Positions 25,406 through 32,852 of a DNA stretch of 45,528 bases are shown here, one piece after another. Within the stretch, counting starts at the first letter, position 1; the number at the start of each line of letters is the position of its first letter. The notes beneath the pieces were generated by a model. That model made no database searches, was not told where the DNA came from, and saw nothing but the letters and a program-made list of their open reading frames with translations. The stretch is from Marivita lacus (lineage in GTDB: Bacteria > Pseudomonadota > Alphaproteobacteria > Rhodobacterales > Rhodobacteraceae): contig NZ_BMFC01000020.1 of the NCBI RefSeq assembly GCF_014637725.1, forward strand, positions 14,689 to 60,216, read 5' to 3'. The position numbers and the translations under genes are program-made.

Positions 25406-25834
25406 TCAGAAGTTCTCGATCCCCAATGTTACTTTGATTTCCTTGGCACGTTCTGCTAAGCGAGAATTGGTTTGGTAGACACTGTGGATGAAGCCTTGAG
25501 CCCAGTCCAGTAGGTCATTTAGGCGCTCGGATGGATCTGGTCGGTAGGCCTTGTTGGCGTGGACAATGTTGTTCCTGATGGTTCTAAGTTCTCTGTAGCA
25601 ATTCTCGAACACCGACTTCTCGTCGTCGAACTCGATATCCACGTAGCGGTAACCCTGGATCTTGCCATCGTAACGGCCGGGAATGCCAATCGCCTTTAGA
25701 TCTTCAAACAAATTTCGTGGGACGTCGGGCGGCGCTTCGTGAAAATGTTTGATTGCCCCTTCGAACGCCATCTCGTTCAATACCAAGCTAATAATTTTGT
25801 GTTCTTGCTCGTGCATGCTGCCTGACCCCAACAT
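25406..25834 (-). CDS. Small HEPN-motif protein
   Basis: A 142-residue helical protein ending convergently 155 bases from the SIR2-STAND gene. It contains R87-NNIV-H92 in RELRTIRNNIVHANKAYRPD, the R-x4-H motif with polar residues after Arg that marks HEPN ribonuclease or HEPN-like domains, and a following helix (LNDLLDWAQGFIHSVYQ). HEPN proteins act as toxins or RNA-cutting effectors in defence and toxin-antitoxin systems. No nucleotidyltransferase (MNT) antitoxin is adjacent. The first ATG has no Shine-Dalgarno; a second Met six codons in (MHEQEH), behind GGGGTCAGG, is the better start. Confidence 0.7.
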   Translation of the reverse strand: MLGSGSMHEQEHKIISLVLNEMAFEGAIKHFHEAPPDVPRNLFEDLKAIGIPGRYDGKIQGYRYVDIEFDDEKSVFENCYRELRTIRNNIVHANKAYRPDPSERLNDLLDWAQGFIHSVYQTNSRLAERAKEIKVTLGIENF

Positions 25835-26000
25835 GGGAAAACGATACTCGCGAGCGCTCAGCTAAGCAATTAATTTGTGAAGTGGTCAACCTTCGTGATC
25901 CGACCGAAGTTTCGAGCAGGGACGAATTGCTGCTCAAGGAAAACTGCTGCGTAGCATCGGCAAGGCTGCTGAAGGTCCGTAATGGGCCGAGTGTGCTGCT

Positions 26001-26174
26001 TCATTCCTGATTGACGCCGCCGAGGCGCGGAGCATGGACGTGTGTTCGTACAACGAATGCAGCAGCTGCGCCCGCGATTGCGCCGAACAGGTGGGCTTCC
26101 CAAGAGACGCCAGGTTGACCCGGCAGAACGCCCCAAAGAATTGAACCTAGCTGCAATGTGGTCGCCGAGCATGT
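26001..26174 (-). pseudogene. Remnant of a rhomboid intramembrane protease (C-terminal end only)
   Basis: Read leftward, this stretch encodes LGSILWGVLPGQ, then PGVSWEAHLFGAIAGAAAAF and a short tail to a stop at 26001-26003. S-W-E-x-H-L-F-G-x-x-A-G is the conserved last-helix signature of rhomboid proteases and includes the catalytic histidine. Only about 55 residues remain and the frame meets a stop upstream, so the catalytic serine region is gone. It is a decayed gene, probably truncated by insertion of the neighbouring element. Confidence 0.65.
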
Positions 26175-26231
26175 TCTCTACAGGGGCTCTGGGCCGGAGC
26201 TGATTACGACCGGCGCAAATATCATCAGCTT

Positions 26232-26250
26232 ACATCAACGCCACATCAAC
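26232..26250 (+). repeat. Left arm-type repeat beside the tRNA fragment
   Basis: ACATCAACGCCACATCAAC consists of two ACATCAAC units 11 bp apart. It matches 14 of 19 bases with 26503-26521 on the other side of the tRNA fragment. Paired direct repeats of this size beside a core site are typical integrase arm-binding sites. Confidence 0.5.
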
Positions 26251-26389
26251 CTGCGACTGCGGGCTTAGTGCTGGTTTTGCTTTTGATTACGTACGAATGC
26301 TGATGTATGCAGGGACGAAGCTACGCTAAAACAAAGGCTTTTCGCTTAAGCGACTGGTTTTCATAAGTTATTGGAATCGTTCGGCTTTG

Positions 26390-26436
26390 GGCTCATAACC
26401 TGAAGGTCACAGGTTCAAATCCTGTCCCCGCAACCA
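26390..26436 (+). tRNA. 3' fragment of an initiator tRNA (fMet), likely attachment-site core
   Basis: The bases from GGCTCATAACCTGAAGG through the T-arm (ACAGG TTCAAAT CCTGT) to CCCCGCAACCA are the 3' half of a bacterial initiator tRNA: anticodon CAT, intact T-stem and encoded CCA. The 5' half is missing, since upstream bases do not form the D-arm or pair with CCCCGCA. Integrating elements recreate exactly such 3' tRNA fragments at one end. An intact fMet tRNA gene is predicted beyond the left edge of the window if this is the prophage's distal end. Confidence 0.75.
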
Positions 26437-26502
26437 TAAATCCCCAACTTATCAAACTGTTAGTTCCCTAGTAAAACACTTGGGAATTGCGCGTCCAGTT
26501 TC

Positions 26503-26521
26503 TGGTCAACGCCAGGTCAAC
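26503..26521 (+). repeat. Right arm-type repeat beside the tRNA fragment
   Basis: TGGTCAACGCCAGGTCAAC consists of two GGTCAAC units 11 bp apart, related to the left repeat at 26232-26250 and separated from the tRNA fragment by 66 bases. Having arms on both sides gives an attP-like arrangement. Confidence 0.5.
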
Positions 26522-26594
26522 ATTTGTCGTGTCCCCCCGCGCCCTTTTTCATAATCGTACCTGCATAGGTCACAGCACCAACTCGTAGTGCATG

Positions 26595-27239
26595 CTACGG
26601 CCTGCCCCGCCGTGGCGATCTAAAGAATGTCGAGCGGACTACGGCCGCCAACTCGTGCATGTGATCAAAGCGATGAGAGCCGTCTGGAAAGGTCACCACA
26701 GGCAACGTATCCCCAACGACTTCCAGCGTTACCTGCGGGTCGATGACTTTGTCGCCCATGTCGAGGGCAACAAACCCTTGGCCATCCGTTCGAAACGGCA
26801 GTGCGTTATAGGCCTCGACAGTCTCTTCTCGCAGGATGAATCGCGATCCATAGTGTGTTGAGCCCTCTCCAATATATTTTCTAAGTGAATGTGAAGGGGT
26901 AACAGCCGGGTTGATGGCTACATACGGTAAGCCAAGTTCAGTTCCGAGCCATGCGGCATAGAAACCACCCATGCTTGTGCCAACGACCAAGTAATCCTTA
27001 CGTATGGCCATTGCTTTTTGAAATGATTCGAAAACCTTATGTGGTGGGAGCGTATAATCGACCGTGTTTCCGTCCACGATTGTAACGGCACTCAACGCGC
27101 GGATCTTGTCCTTGTTGCTGTCGAAGTGTGACGCGAACCCATGACAGTAGTAGATACGATCGACGTTTGCGTTTTGAATGAGTGGCTGAATACGGTCTGC
27201 GATGTCGTGGTGACTGCTTTTCGCCCCATCAATAACCAT
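26595..27239 (-). CDS. YqiA/YcfP-like alpha/beta hydrolase
   Basis: A 214-residue esterase-like protein. After a 27-residue leader, it reads VDRIYYCHGFASHFDSNKD, the oxyanion-loop HGF of YqiA-type proteins. It then has the nucleophile elbow VGTSMGGFYAAWLG (G-x-S-x-G, Ser within residues about 95-105), LPYVAINPAV, an acidic strand (FVALDMGDKVIDP) and the catalytic His in FPDGSHRFDHM. The catalytic Ser-Asp-His set is therefore complete. The natural substrate is unknown. It is the last gene of a leftward set, overlapping the previous gene by 11 bases. The C-terminal tail (RSPRRGRP) is not family-typical. Confidence 0.82.
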   Translation of the reverse strand: MVIDGAKSSHHDIADRIQPLIQNANVDRIYYCHGFASHFDSNKDKIRALSAVTIVDGNTVDYTLPPHKVFESFQKAMAIRKDYLVVGTSMGGFYAAWLGTELGLPYVAINPAVTPSHSLRKYIGEGSTHYGSRFILREETVEAYNALPFRTDGQGFVALDMGDKVIDPQVTLEVVGDTLPVVTFPDGSHRFDHMHELAAVVRSTFFRSPRRGRP

Positions 27240-27873
27240 AGAGTTCCATCCAATCGTTCATCGCATTCTGGTGAAGAGCTTGATATTCAGTTTCAGACTG
27301 ATTGGGCAGAAGGCGCCTGATTTGGCGAAAAAATTCTATGTCCTTGTTTCCCGCAACCTTCATGCTGAACAGTTCGCCCAAAATGCGAAACGCGATTATC
27401 TTCGGCTCTGTTCTGTCTTGTCCTTTACGAATGAACTTCGGGCCAGAGAGCATGTCGTCGATCATTTGGTCCAGATAATCGTTCGTCGGAAAGTTTTGTT
27501 GTGCTTGTTCTTTCCGACGTTCGCAATCACGCGTCTCGCGGGCACGATTTTCTATGATTTGACGCAGCTGCGCTTCTTCTCCCTGCTGAAGTTTTTCTCG
27601 GACCCACGCAAAGGTATCATCATTGCGCGCAACCCGTCCAACCTGCAAAGGTGCGAAGCCCAGCGCGGCGCGATACGCGTTCGTCTTTTTGATGTATTCA
27701 ATCCCCATGGGATTTACGCCACGTAGGCGGTCCTTGGCTTCAGAGGCGCTGTCGTAAATATGGTCATATTCTTCCACGAAGAGTGCCGTGTGCAATTCTC
27801 TCCCGAGGAGATCCATGGTTTCACCCTCCCGTCTGTCATCAGCTAATGCTCTGTTCTTTTCGTTACTAACCAT
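27229..27873 (-). CDS. Unknown helical protein
   Basis: A 214-residue, charged and mainly helical protein. It begins VSNEKNRALADDRREGET; a more typical start could be the Met at residue 20 (MDLLGRELHTALFVEEYDH). A middle coiled section (QIIENRARETRDCERRKEQA) and a C-terminal domain (KIIAFRILGELFSMKVAG) are visible. No family is recognised. It follows the Cys-rich 65-aa gene by three bases and overlaps the YqiA-like gene, so it belongs to the same operon. Confidence 0.6.
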   Translation of the reverse strand: MVSNEKNRALADDRREGETMDLLGRELHTALFVEEYDHIYDSASEAKDRLRGVNPMGIEYIKKTNAYRAALGFAPLQVGRVARNDDTFAWVREKLQQGEEAQLRQIIENRARETRDCERRKEQAQQNFPTNDYLDQMIDDMLSGPKFIRKGQDRTEPKIIAFRILGELFSMKVAGNKDIEFFRQIRRLLPNQSETEYQALHQNAMNDWMELYGY

Positions 27874-27876
27874 GCC

Positions 27877-28074
27877 TCAATCCTTTTCTGCTGACCGCTT
27901 GCTATTCTTTTCGGCTTCACGGGCTTTGTACCGCTGACAATTTGGAATCGCTGAAATCAAGGGCATCGACGGCTGTGCGTCAATCCTGTGTTCTGGATGT
28001 GTGCAGCGGGCACCCAAGCCTATACCAATGGCCGAGTGAAAATAGCTGCAGCCCTTACAGTCTGCGATCAGCAT
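27877..28074 (-). CDS. Small Cys-containing (zinc- or Fe-S-binding?) protein
   Basis: A 65-residue protein starting MLIADCKGCSYFHSAIG. Cysteines at 6, 9, 24 and 46 (C-x2-C ... GARCTHPEH ... PNCQRYK), with nearby His residues, suggest a small metal site. The basic tail (REAEKNSKRSAEKD) could bind nucleic acid or a partner. The start overlaps the stop of the 75-aa gene by 7 bases. The family is not recognised. Confidence 0.6.
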   Translation of the reverse strand: MLIADCKGCSYFHSAIGIGLGARCTHPEHRIDAQPSMPLISAIPNCQRYKAREAEKNSKRSAEKD

Positions 28075-28295
28075 TTTGGCTCCTGCGCTATGGGTACCTG
28101 CCGAAGTTCGAAGTGGTCGAAGCCGAAAGGGCCTTCCTGTTCGCGCGCCTTGTCGAGTGCGCGCAAGGCATGATCGTAAGTCATGGACTCGGAGACGATC
28201 GCGTGTTCCTCCAAGCTGTAGGTGTCGACATAGACCTGCACCCATTTCTTTGCGGTCCGCTGCTCTTCGTAGCGCGGTTTGCGTCCTTTGCTCAT
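28068..28295 (-). CDS. Small unknown protein
   Basis: A 75-residue protein: basic N-terminus (MSKGRKPRYEEQRTAKKW), a beta strand (VQVYVDTYSLEEHAIV), a helix (DHALRALDKAREQEG) and an ending PIAQEPKC. It lies 62 bases downstream of the phosphatase-ADP-ribosylglycohydrolase gene and overlaps the next gene, so it is probably co-expressed. No function is apparent. Confidence 0.55.
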   Translation of the reverse strand: MSKGRKPRYEEQRTAKKWVQVYVDTYSLEEHAIVSESMTYDHALRALDKAREQEGPFGFDHFELRQVPIAQEPKC

Positions 28296-28357
28296 GCGTG
28301 TTGGGTCGCTCCTTTATCGGTTGAAAAATTTAGGTGCCGGATGACACAGCTCGTTGC

Positions 28358-29926
28358 TCATGTCCCAGGATAGGTTCGAGCCAATCTCCTGACGCCGTCA
28401 TGTTCGCGTTCGAGTCGCAGGTAATCGCGCACCAAACGGCTGATGATGTCGGCGCATTCAATCACTGGGCCCCAACGATGCTGCAGAGCAGCTAGGGGAT
28501 CGATCAGGCCCATCATGTTGCCTGCGATTGCCCCGGTCGAGTCGCTGTCGCCGCTATGCAGCACAGCGATCTGAAGCGCGTCGTCGAAAGTCGTTCCAGC
28601 AAGGCAGGCATAGAGGGCAATCGACAGCGCTTCCTCGGCGGTCCAGCCGCCACCCAAGCTTTCAACTGTCTCTGGGATGCCATCACGCCGGGCGTCCAGC
28701 GCCTTGCGGATTGCGCGCACGGTTTCATCACTGTTCTCGAGCCGCTCGTATTCCGTGGCCGTTCTAGACGCGGCTTCCTCTAGGTTGGCCCCGGTTGCTA
28801 CATCGGCCAGAATTTCGGCCCAAGCTGCCGCGGCCAACTGGCCGGTCGGATGTCCGTGGGTCAAGGCAGAAGTCTCGATCGCGATGGAGCGCACCTGATC
28901 CCTCGGCATCATCAGCGCCACCGGTGCCACGCGCATGATCGTCCCGCAGCCCTTGCTGTCATTTTCTGCGAGCGCTCCAAAGTTGCGGCCTGCTCCAAGG
29001 GACGACAGACACGTCAAACCTGGAGCGCGACGCGCCCAAAGCCGCTGTTCGGATATCAAGCCCACTTCGTCAGTCTCAACTCGAGGCTTGCCGCCTTGTG
29101 TGCGATACCATCGCAGCAAGGCATGATGCACCACTGAGGGCGGATGGCAAATCCCCTTGAGCGAACCGCGAACATGTGCCCTGATCAGTCCTTCTGCTGT
29201 AAACAGCGTCATTTGTGTGTCGTCCGTGATCGCGCCGCGCAGGCCCTGGTGCGGTGGAAGGTCTAACATCCCGTCCGGGAATTTGCGCCTGATCGCGTCG
29301 AGTGACAGGAACTCGATTTCGGCACCAAGACTGTCCCCAAAAGCGCCACCGATAAGGCTTGAATGAAGCCGAATGCCTGATAATCCGTCATGGCGGCTGC
29401 GATGGCTCACCCAGCGTTCCTGTTCCGCAGTTTCAATTGCACCTGGACGAACGGCGCGAACGTCGCTGATCGCTTGAGGGGCTGACCACCCGCGTTCGAT
29501 GAGAATCAAGGCAGCAATCGTTCCGGCTCTGCCCAGGCCACCGCGACAATGGACAAGGACGCGGCCGCCACGCTCCAATGTGGCGTGCAACCGCGCGGAA
29601 AGCGCGGCCCATGTACCCATGGCGTCATCCGTGGGGGTGTCCAGATCTCGAATTGGAAAGTGGACCCATTCGATGCCGCGCGCCTTGAGCGCTGCGCCCA
29701 GCTTGGGCACCCCCAGCATCTCGAACTCGTGGTCTTCGATCAGGCTCAAGACGATGTTGGCACGCCATGCCTTTATCACGTCCAAGTCGAGATCGAGGTC
29801 GCGATCCCATGGCGCACCAAAGACACTGTCACCTTTCTTGCCTGGGCAAAACGTGATTCCAATGCTCCCGTTGCCGACGGGCAGGTCATCCACGCGCAAG
29901 GGGTGCGAAATACTCGTTCGGGCCAA
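28358..29926 (-). CDS. Fusion of Cys-based protein phosphatase and ADP-ribosylglycohydrolase
   Basis: A 522-residue two-domain enzyme. Residues about 1-180 are a dual-specificity/tyrosine phosphatase-like domain, with the P-loop HCRGGLGRAGT (C-x5-R, about 125-131) and a general-acid region (FPIRDLDTPTDD). Residues about 185-510 are a DraG/ARH ADP-ribosylglycohydrolase, with GGAFGDSLGAEIEF, the metal-binding TDDTQMTLF and the C-terminal HSGDSDSTGAIAGN, so both catalytic centres look intact. The start is TTG, chosen because AAGGA lies seven bases upstream; an ATG just upstream is out of frame. It heads the leftward set and is divergent from the helicase-nuclease operon. Removing ADP-ribose and phosphate by one polypeptide suggests reversal or signalling of nucleotide-based modifications. 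Confidence 0.88.
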   Translation of the reverse strand: MARTSISHPLRVDDLPVGNGSIGITFCPGKKGDSVFGAPWDRDLDLDLDVIKAWRANIVLSLIEDHEFEMLGVPKLGAALKARGIEWVHFPIRDLDTPTDDAMGTWAALSARLHATLERGGRVLVHCRGGLGRAGTIAALILIERGWSAPQAISDVRAVRPGAIETAEQERWVSHRSRHDGLSGIRLHSSLIGGAFGDSLGAEIEFLSLDAIRRKFPDGMLDLPPHQGLRGAITDDTQMTLFTAEGLIRAHVRGSLKGICHPPSVVHHALLRWYRTQGGKPRVETDEVGLISEQRLWARRAPGLTCLSSLGAGRNFGALAENDSKGCGTIMRVAPVALMMPRDQVRSIAIETSALTHGHPTGQLAAAAWAEILADVATGANLEEAASRTATEYERLENSDETVRAIRKALDARRDGIPETVESLGGGWTAEEALSIALYACLAGTTFDDALQIAVLHSGDSDSTGAIAGNMMGLIDPLAALQHRWGPVIECADIISRLVRDYLRLEREHDGVRRLARTYPGT

Positions 29927-30063
29927 TGGATCATCCTTTTATTTTTGATTCTTCCAAATGCTACATCGCGCATACGTCACTTCCGGACGTGTGGTTCGGT
30001 TTGGAGGGTTGTAATCAGCTTCTATCCAAGAAAAAATGCTATTTAGAAAGAACTTAGCGGTCG

Positions 30064-30174
30064 ATGACTCGTTTCGACGAACTTTCAGAAATCTTGACTG
30101 CAGAGGGTTCTGCTTACGAAGCGGTCCAGAACAATTGTAGCGCGCTGCCAATCTTGGCGAGGAGGTACGAATGA
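30064..30174 (+). CDS. Possible 36-aa leader or small subunit coupled to the AddB-like gene
   Basis: A short frame starting MTRFDELSEILTAEGSAY and ending ILARRYE. Its stop overlaps the ATG of the AddB-like gene by ATGA, and the ribosome binding site of that gene (AGGAGGT) lies inside it. Its own Shine-Dalgarno is weak. It could be a translational-coupling leader peptide or a small protein of the operon. Confidence 0.4.
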   Translation: MTRFDELSEILTAEGSAYEAVQNNCSALPILARRYE

Positions 30175-32852
30175 ACAGTCTTGAGCCTCTCGTGACGGTT
30201 CATGCCGGCACGGGCGCGTTTCGGGCCATCACGTCCGACCTTCTGGCGGAAACCTATCTCGCGCCACGCCCGATGGCGGTCGATCTGAACTCAGTGCTGG
30301 CAGATGGGGCGTTCCCTTGGTCGGCCAGCATGGCAGTTGCGCCGCTTGAAACGGCTGCCGCGGTTTCAACGGCCTTGCGCAGCCTTGCCGTGGCGACCCA
30401 TGGCCTGAACCCGGATGAGGTTCGCCTCGGGGCGCTCGATCGCGAGAGCCGCCTTTACAAGCACCTCTCCGCGCTCTGCGAGCTCTTGCGTAATGCCCCG
30501 GGAGTGCTTCCGGAGGATCTACGGGTTTACGCCCATGTGCTGGCTTGCGCATCTGGCGACGCGCTAGAGCCGCTTCCCTTGATGGCCAGTGATCCATGCT
30601 GCTTCGCGTCACCCATTGAGCGCCGCATGCATGCGCAATTGCTGGAACATCACGCGCTCGCCGATGACGCGTTACGGGTAGAATGGGCAGCGCGCCGCGC
30701 GCCGCTCGTGACGGGTGCAGCCGAGGGCACAAGTTTGTGGCGTGCGCAGCAAGGTTTGACGGGCGCATCCATCCCATCCGGGCCTTTGGACGACACCTTG
30801 GCGTTCTTCGCGTTGCGCGATGAGGCAGAGGAAGCGGATTTTGCGGCGGCGCGGGCCCAGCGCTTGATCGATCAAGGCGTCTCAACTCAACAGATCGGTC
30901 TTCTGGTACCTGACGACGTCGGATATTTTGCACAGTTGCAGCGCGCCTTCGATGCCGCCGGCGTTCCGATTTCGGGATTGCCGGTGCAGCCAGAGCGCCG
31001 CGACATAGCCGGCGAAACGCTCCTTCAGCTCCTGTTGTGTTTCCAAGCGCCTGCGCCCGCCATGGCGCTCGCCAGCCTCTACATCTCGCCTCTGATGCCA
31101 TGGTCGTCTGAGACGGGGCTAAAGCTCTCGCGTGAGATCATGCAGGGCCGGTTCGAGCCTTTCGCAGCGAATTCCCTGACTGGGCGCGCGCAGCGTTTTT
31201 ACAAGCTGGTCCGAAGCAACATTGTTCAGACGCCAGACGGCATACTGAAAGCCCTCGAGCAGGCAACCCAGCTTTTGAGTGATGCGGCCGAGCAGCGCGA
31301 GACGGTCGCTGCATTCCGCTCGAAGATTGGAACGATTCGGGCCGCGCTGTCTCAGAGCCGTTCGCTGGATTGGACTGCGCTCTACCGTATCGCGACACCC
31401 GCCACGCCCAAGCCGTCACCGTCGGAAGCTTTTGTCGAGGGCGTGAGCGTGTTCACGGAAGCGGCCATGCCGTGGCGCCCAGTACGGCATCTAATTGCCA
31501 TGGGCATGAGTGGCAATCGCTGGCCGCGCGCGGTTTCCGCCTCGCCTCTCTTTCTTGATGGCGAACTTCGGCTCCTGCGTGAAAAGACTGGGCTTCATGT
31601 TGAAACGCGCGGCGATGCGCTGGCGCGGCGCCTTGAAAAGCTTCGCCGGCAGTTCTTGTGCGCTTCGGAATCCTTGACCCTCTTGCGCCCTGTCTTCGCG
31701 CCGAATGGTAGCCGCCAGGCTCCTGCGGCGGCCGTGTCGCTGGTGGCCCGCACCGTCGGGAATGGCGAAAAAGGGACCGAGGATGCCGAAGTGTTGATCC
31801 ATGATCTGCGCGCGCTTCCACGCGATCGCTGGCCGTTTGCCCATCGGGTTGTCAAGGCAGCCAACGATGCGCAGCCCAGCGCCGTTCCGGAAGATGGCAT
31901 CCTGCGTCTGGATCGGGATCTGCTTCGCCGCCGCCTTGCCGATGATGGGCGGATGCGGCCTCAGTCGCCCAGCCGGTTGGAAACCCTCATGGTCAGCCCG
32001 CTTGCCTGGAGCCTGTCCGAGTTCGGAGCGGAGCCGGTGACTTGGGCCCCTGATGGGCTCAACGTCATGGTTTCGGGCACCATCGCGCATGACGTTCTGG
32101 AGTTCCTGTTTCCCAAGGATGCACCGTTGCCAGATCATGACCAGATCGAGCTTGCGGTGCCGGAATTGCTGTCCTCGGCGATCCGCAAATATGCGCCGTT
32201 CCTACAGCGGTCGATCTGGGCGGTAGAACGTGAGGGGCTGCTTCGCGATATCCGCACCGCAGCCCTTGCCTGGCGCAACACGCTCGAAGGCCTCGGTGCC
32301 CGCGTGATCGACAATGAGATCGGTCTTCAGGGCGAGGCACTGGGCATATTGCTGCGCGGACGCGCTGACTGCCTTCTCCAGCTCGAAGACGGTAGCCTTC
32401 TGGTCGTGGATCATAAGAAAAGCGGCACGCCCAAACGCCGCGCGCGCCTTGAGGCTGGGTGGGATCTGCAACTCGGTCTCTATCGCGAAATGCTCAAACG
32501 GCCCGAAAGAACCGGCGAAGTGCTCGAGACCGCCTTGGCTGGTAACCCGCAGATCGGGGTCGCCTATCACCTGATCAACGACCAGGGCGTTCTACTCGAA
32601 GGGCTGGAGCCACCCGACGGCGTCGTCACCGTCGTGGAGGGCGAGATATCAGTTCAGGCCCTTGATTTGCTGATCACGCGGCTCGCCGAGGTAGAAGCAG
32701 GTCTGATCCGCCTCAACAGCGAAGATGACCGCAAATTCTTCGAGAAAACAGCGAACCTCGCGCCCTATGCGCTGGATGTCTCGCCGCTTGTCTCGCGGTT
32801 CATGATGCCTGGGACAGAGACGGAAGACAGCAAGGAGGACAACGATGACTGA
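30171..32852 (+). CDS. AddB-like PD-(D/E)XK nuclease
   Basis: An 893-residue protein with the plan of AddB/RecB-family nucleases. The N-terminus has a degenerate P-loop-like segment (VTVHAGTGAFRAITSDLL), the middle is a large helicase-like but apparently inactive region, and the C-terminus is a RecB-type nuclease: GRADCLLQLEDGSLLVVDHKKSG (D and D-x-K at about 720-750), then WDLQLGLYREML (Q-x-x-x-Y). I see no clear four-Cys Fe-S cluster. An AGGAGGT ribosome binding site precedes the start. It overlaps the AddA-like gene by 8 bases. It is shorter than and different from the housekeeping AddB I would expect in this group, so it is probably a paralogous accessory version. Confidence 0.78.
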   Translation: MNSLEPLVTVHAGTGAFRAITSDLLAETYLAPRPMAVDLNSVLADGAFPWSASMAVAPLETAAAVSTALRSLAVATHGLNPDEVRLGALDRESRLYKHLSALCELLRNAPGVLPEDLRVYAHVLACASGDALEPLPLMASDPCCFASPIERRMHAQLLEHHALADDALRVEWAARRAPLVTGAAEGTSLWRAQQGLTGASIPSGPLDDTLAFFALRDEAEEADFAAARAQRLIDQGVSTQQIGLLVPDDVGYFAQLQRAFDAAGVPISGLPVQPERRDIAGETLLQLLLCFQAPAPAMALASLYISPLMPWSSETGLKLSREIMQGRFEPFAANSLTGRAQRFYKLVRSNIVQTPDGILKALEQATQLLSDAAEQRETVAAFRSKIGTIRAALSQSRSLDWTALYRIATPATPKPSPSEAFVEGVSVFTEAAMPWRPVRHLIAMGMSGNRWPRAVSASPLFLDGELRLLREKTGLHVETRGDALARRLEKLRRQFLCASESLTLLRPVFAPNGSRQAPAAAVSLVARTVGNGEKGTEDAEVLIHDLRALPRDRWPFAHRVVKAANDAQPSAVPEDGILRLDRDLLRRRLADDGRMRPQSPSRLETLMVSPLAWSLSEFGAEPVTWAPDGLNVMVSGTIAHDVLEFLFPKDAPLPDHDQIELAVPELLSSAIRKYAPFLQRSIWAVEREGLLRDIRTAALAWRNTLEGLGARVIDNEIGLQGEALGILLRGRADCLLQLEDGSLLVVDHKKSGTPKRRARLEAGWDLQLGLYREMLKRPERTGEVLETALAGNPQIGVAYHLINDQGVLLEGLEPPDGVVTVVEGEISVQALDLLITRLAEVEAGLIRLNSEDDRKFFEKTANLAPYALDVSPLVSRFMMPGTETEDSKEDNDD

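Noticed and set aside
26390-26436. Functional initiator tRNA gene
   Set aside because: The 5' acceptor strand and D-arm are missing. Upstream bases cannot pair with CCCCGCA.
30229-31101. 290-codon leftward frame opposite the AddB-like gene
   Set aside because: It is an Arg/Pro/Ala-rich antisense shadow with no domain and no start site.
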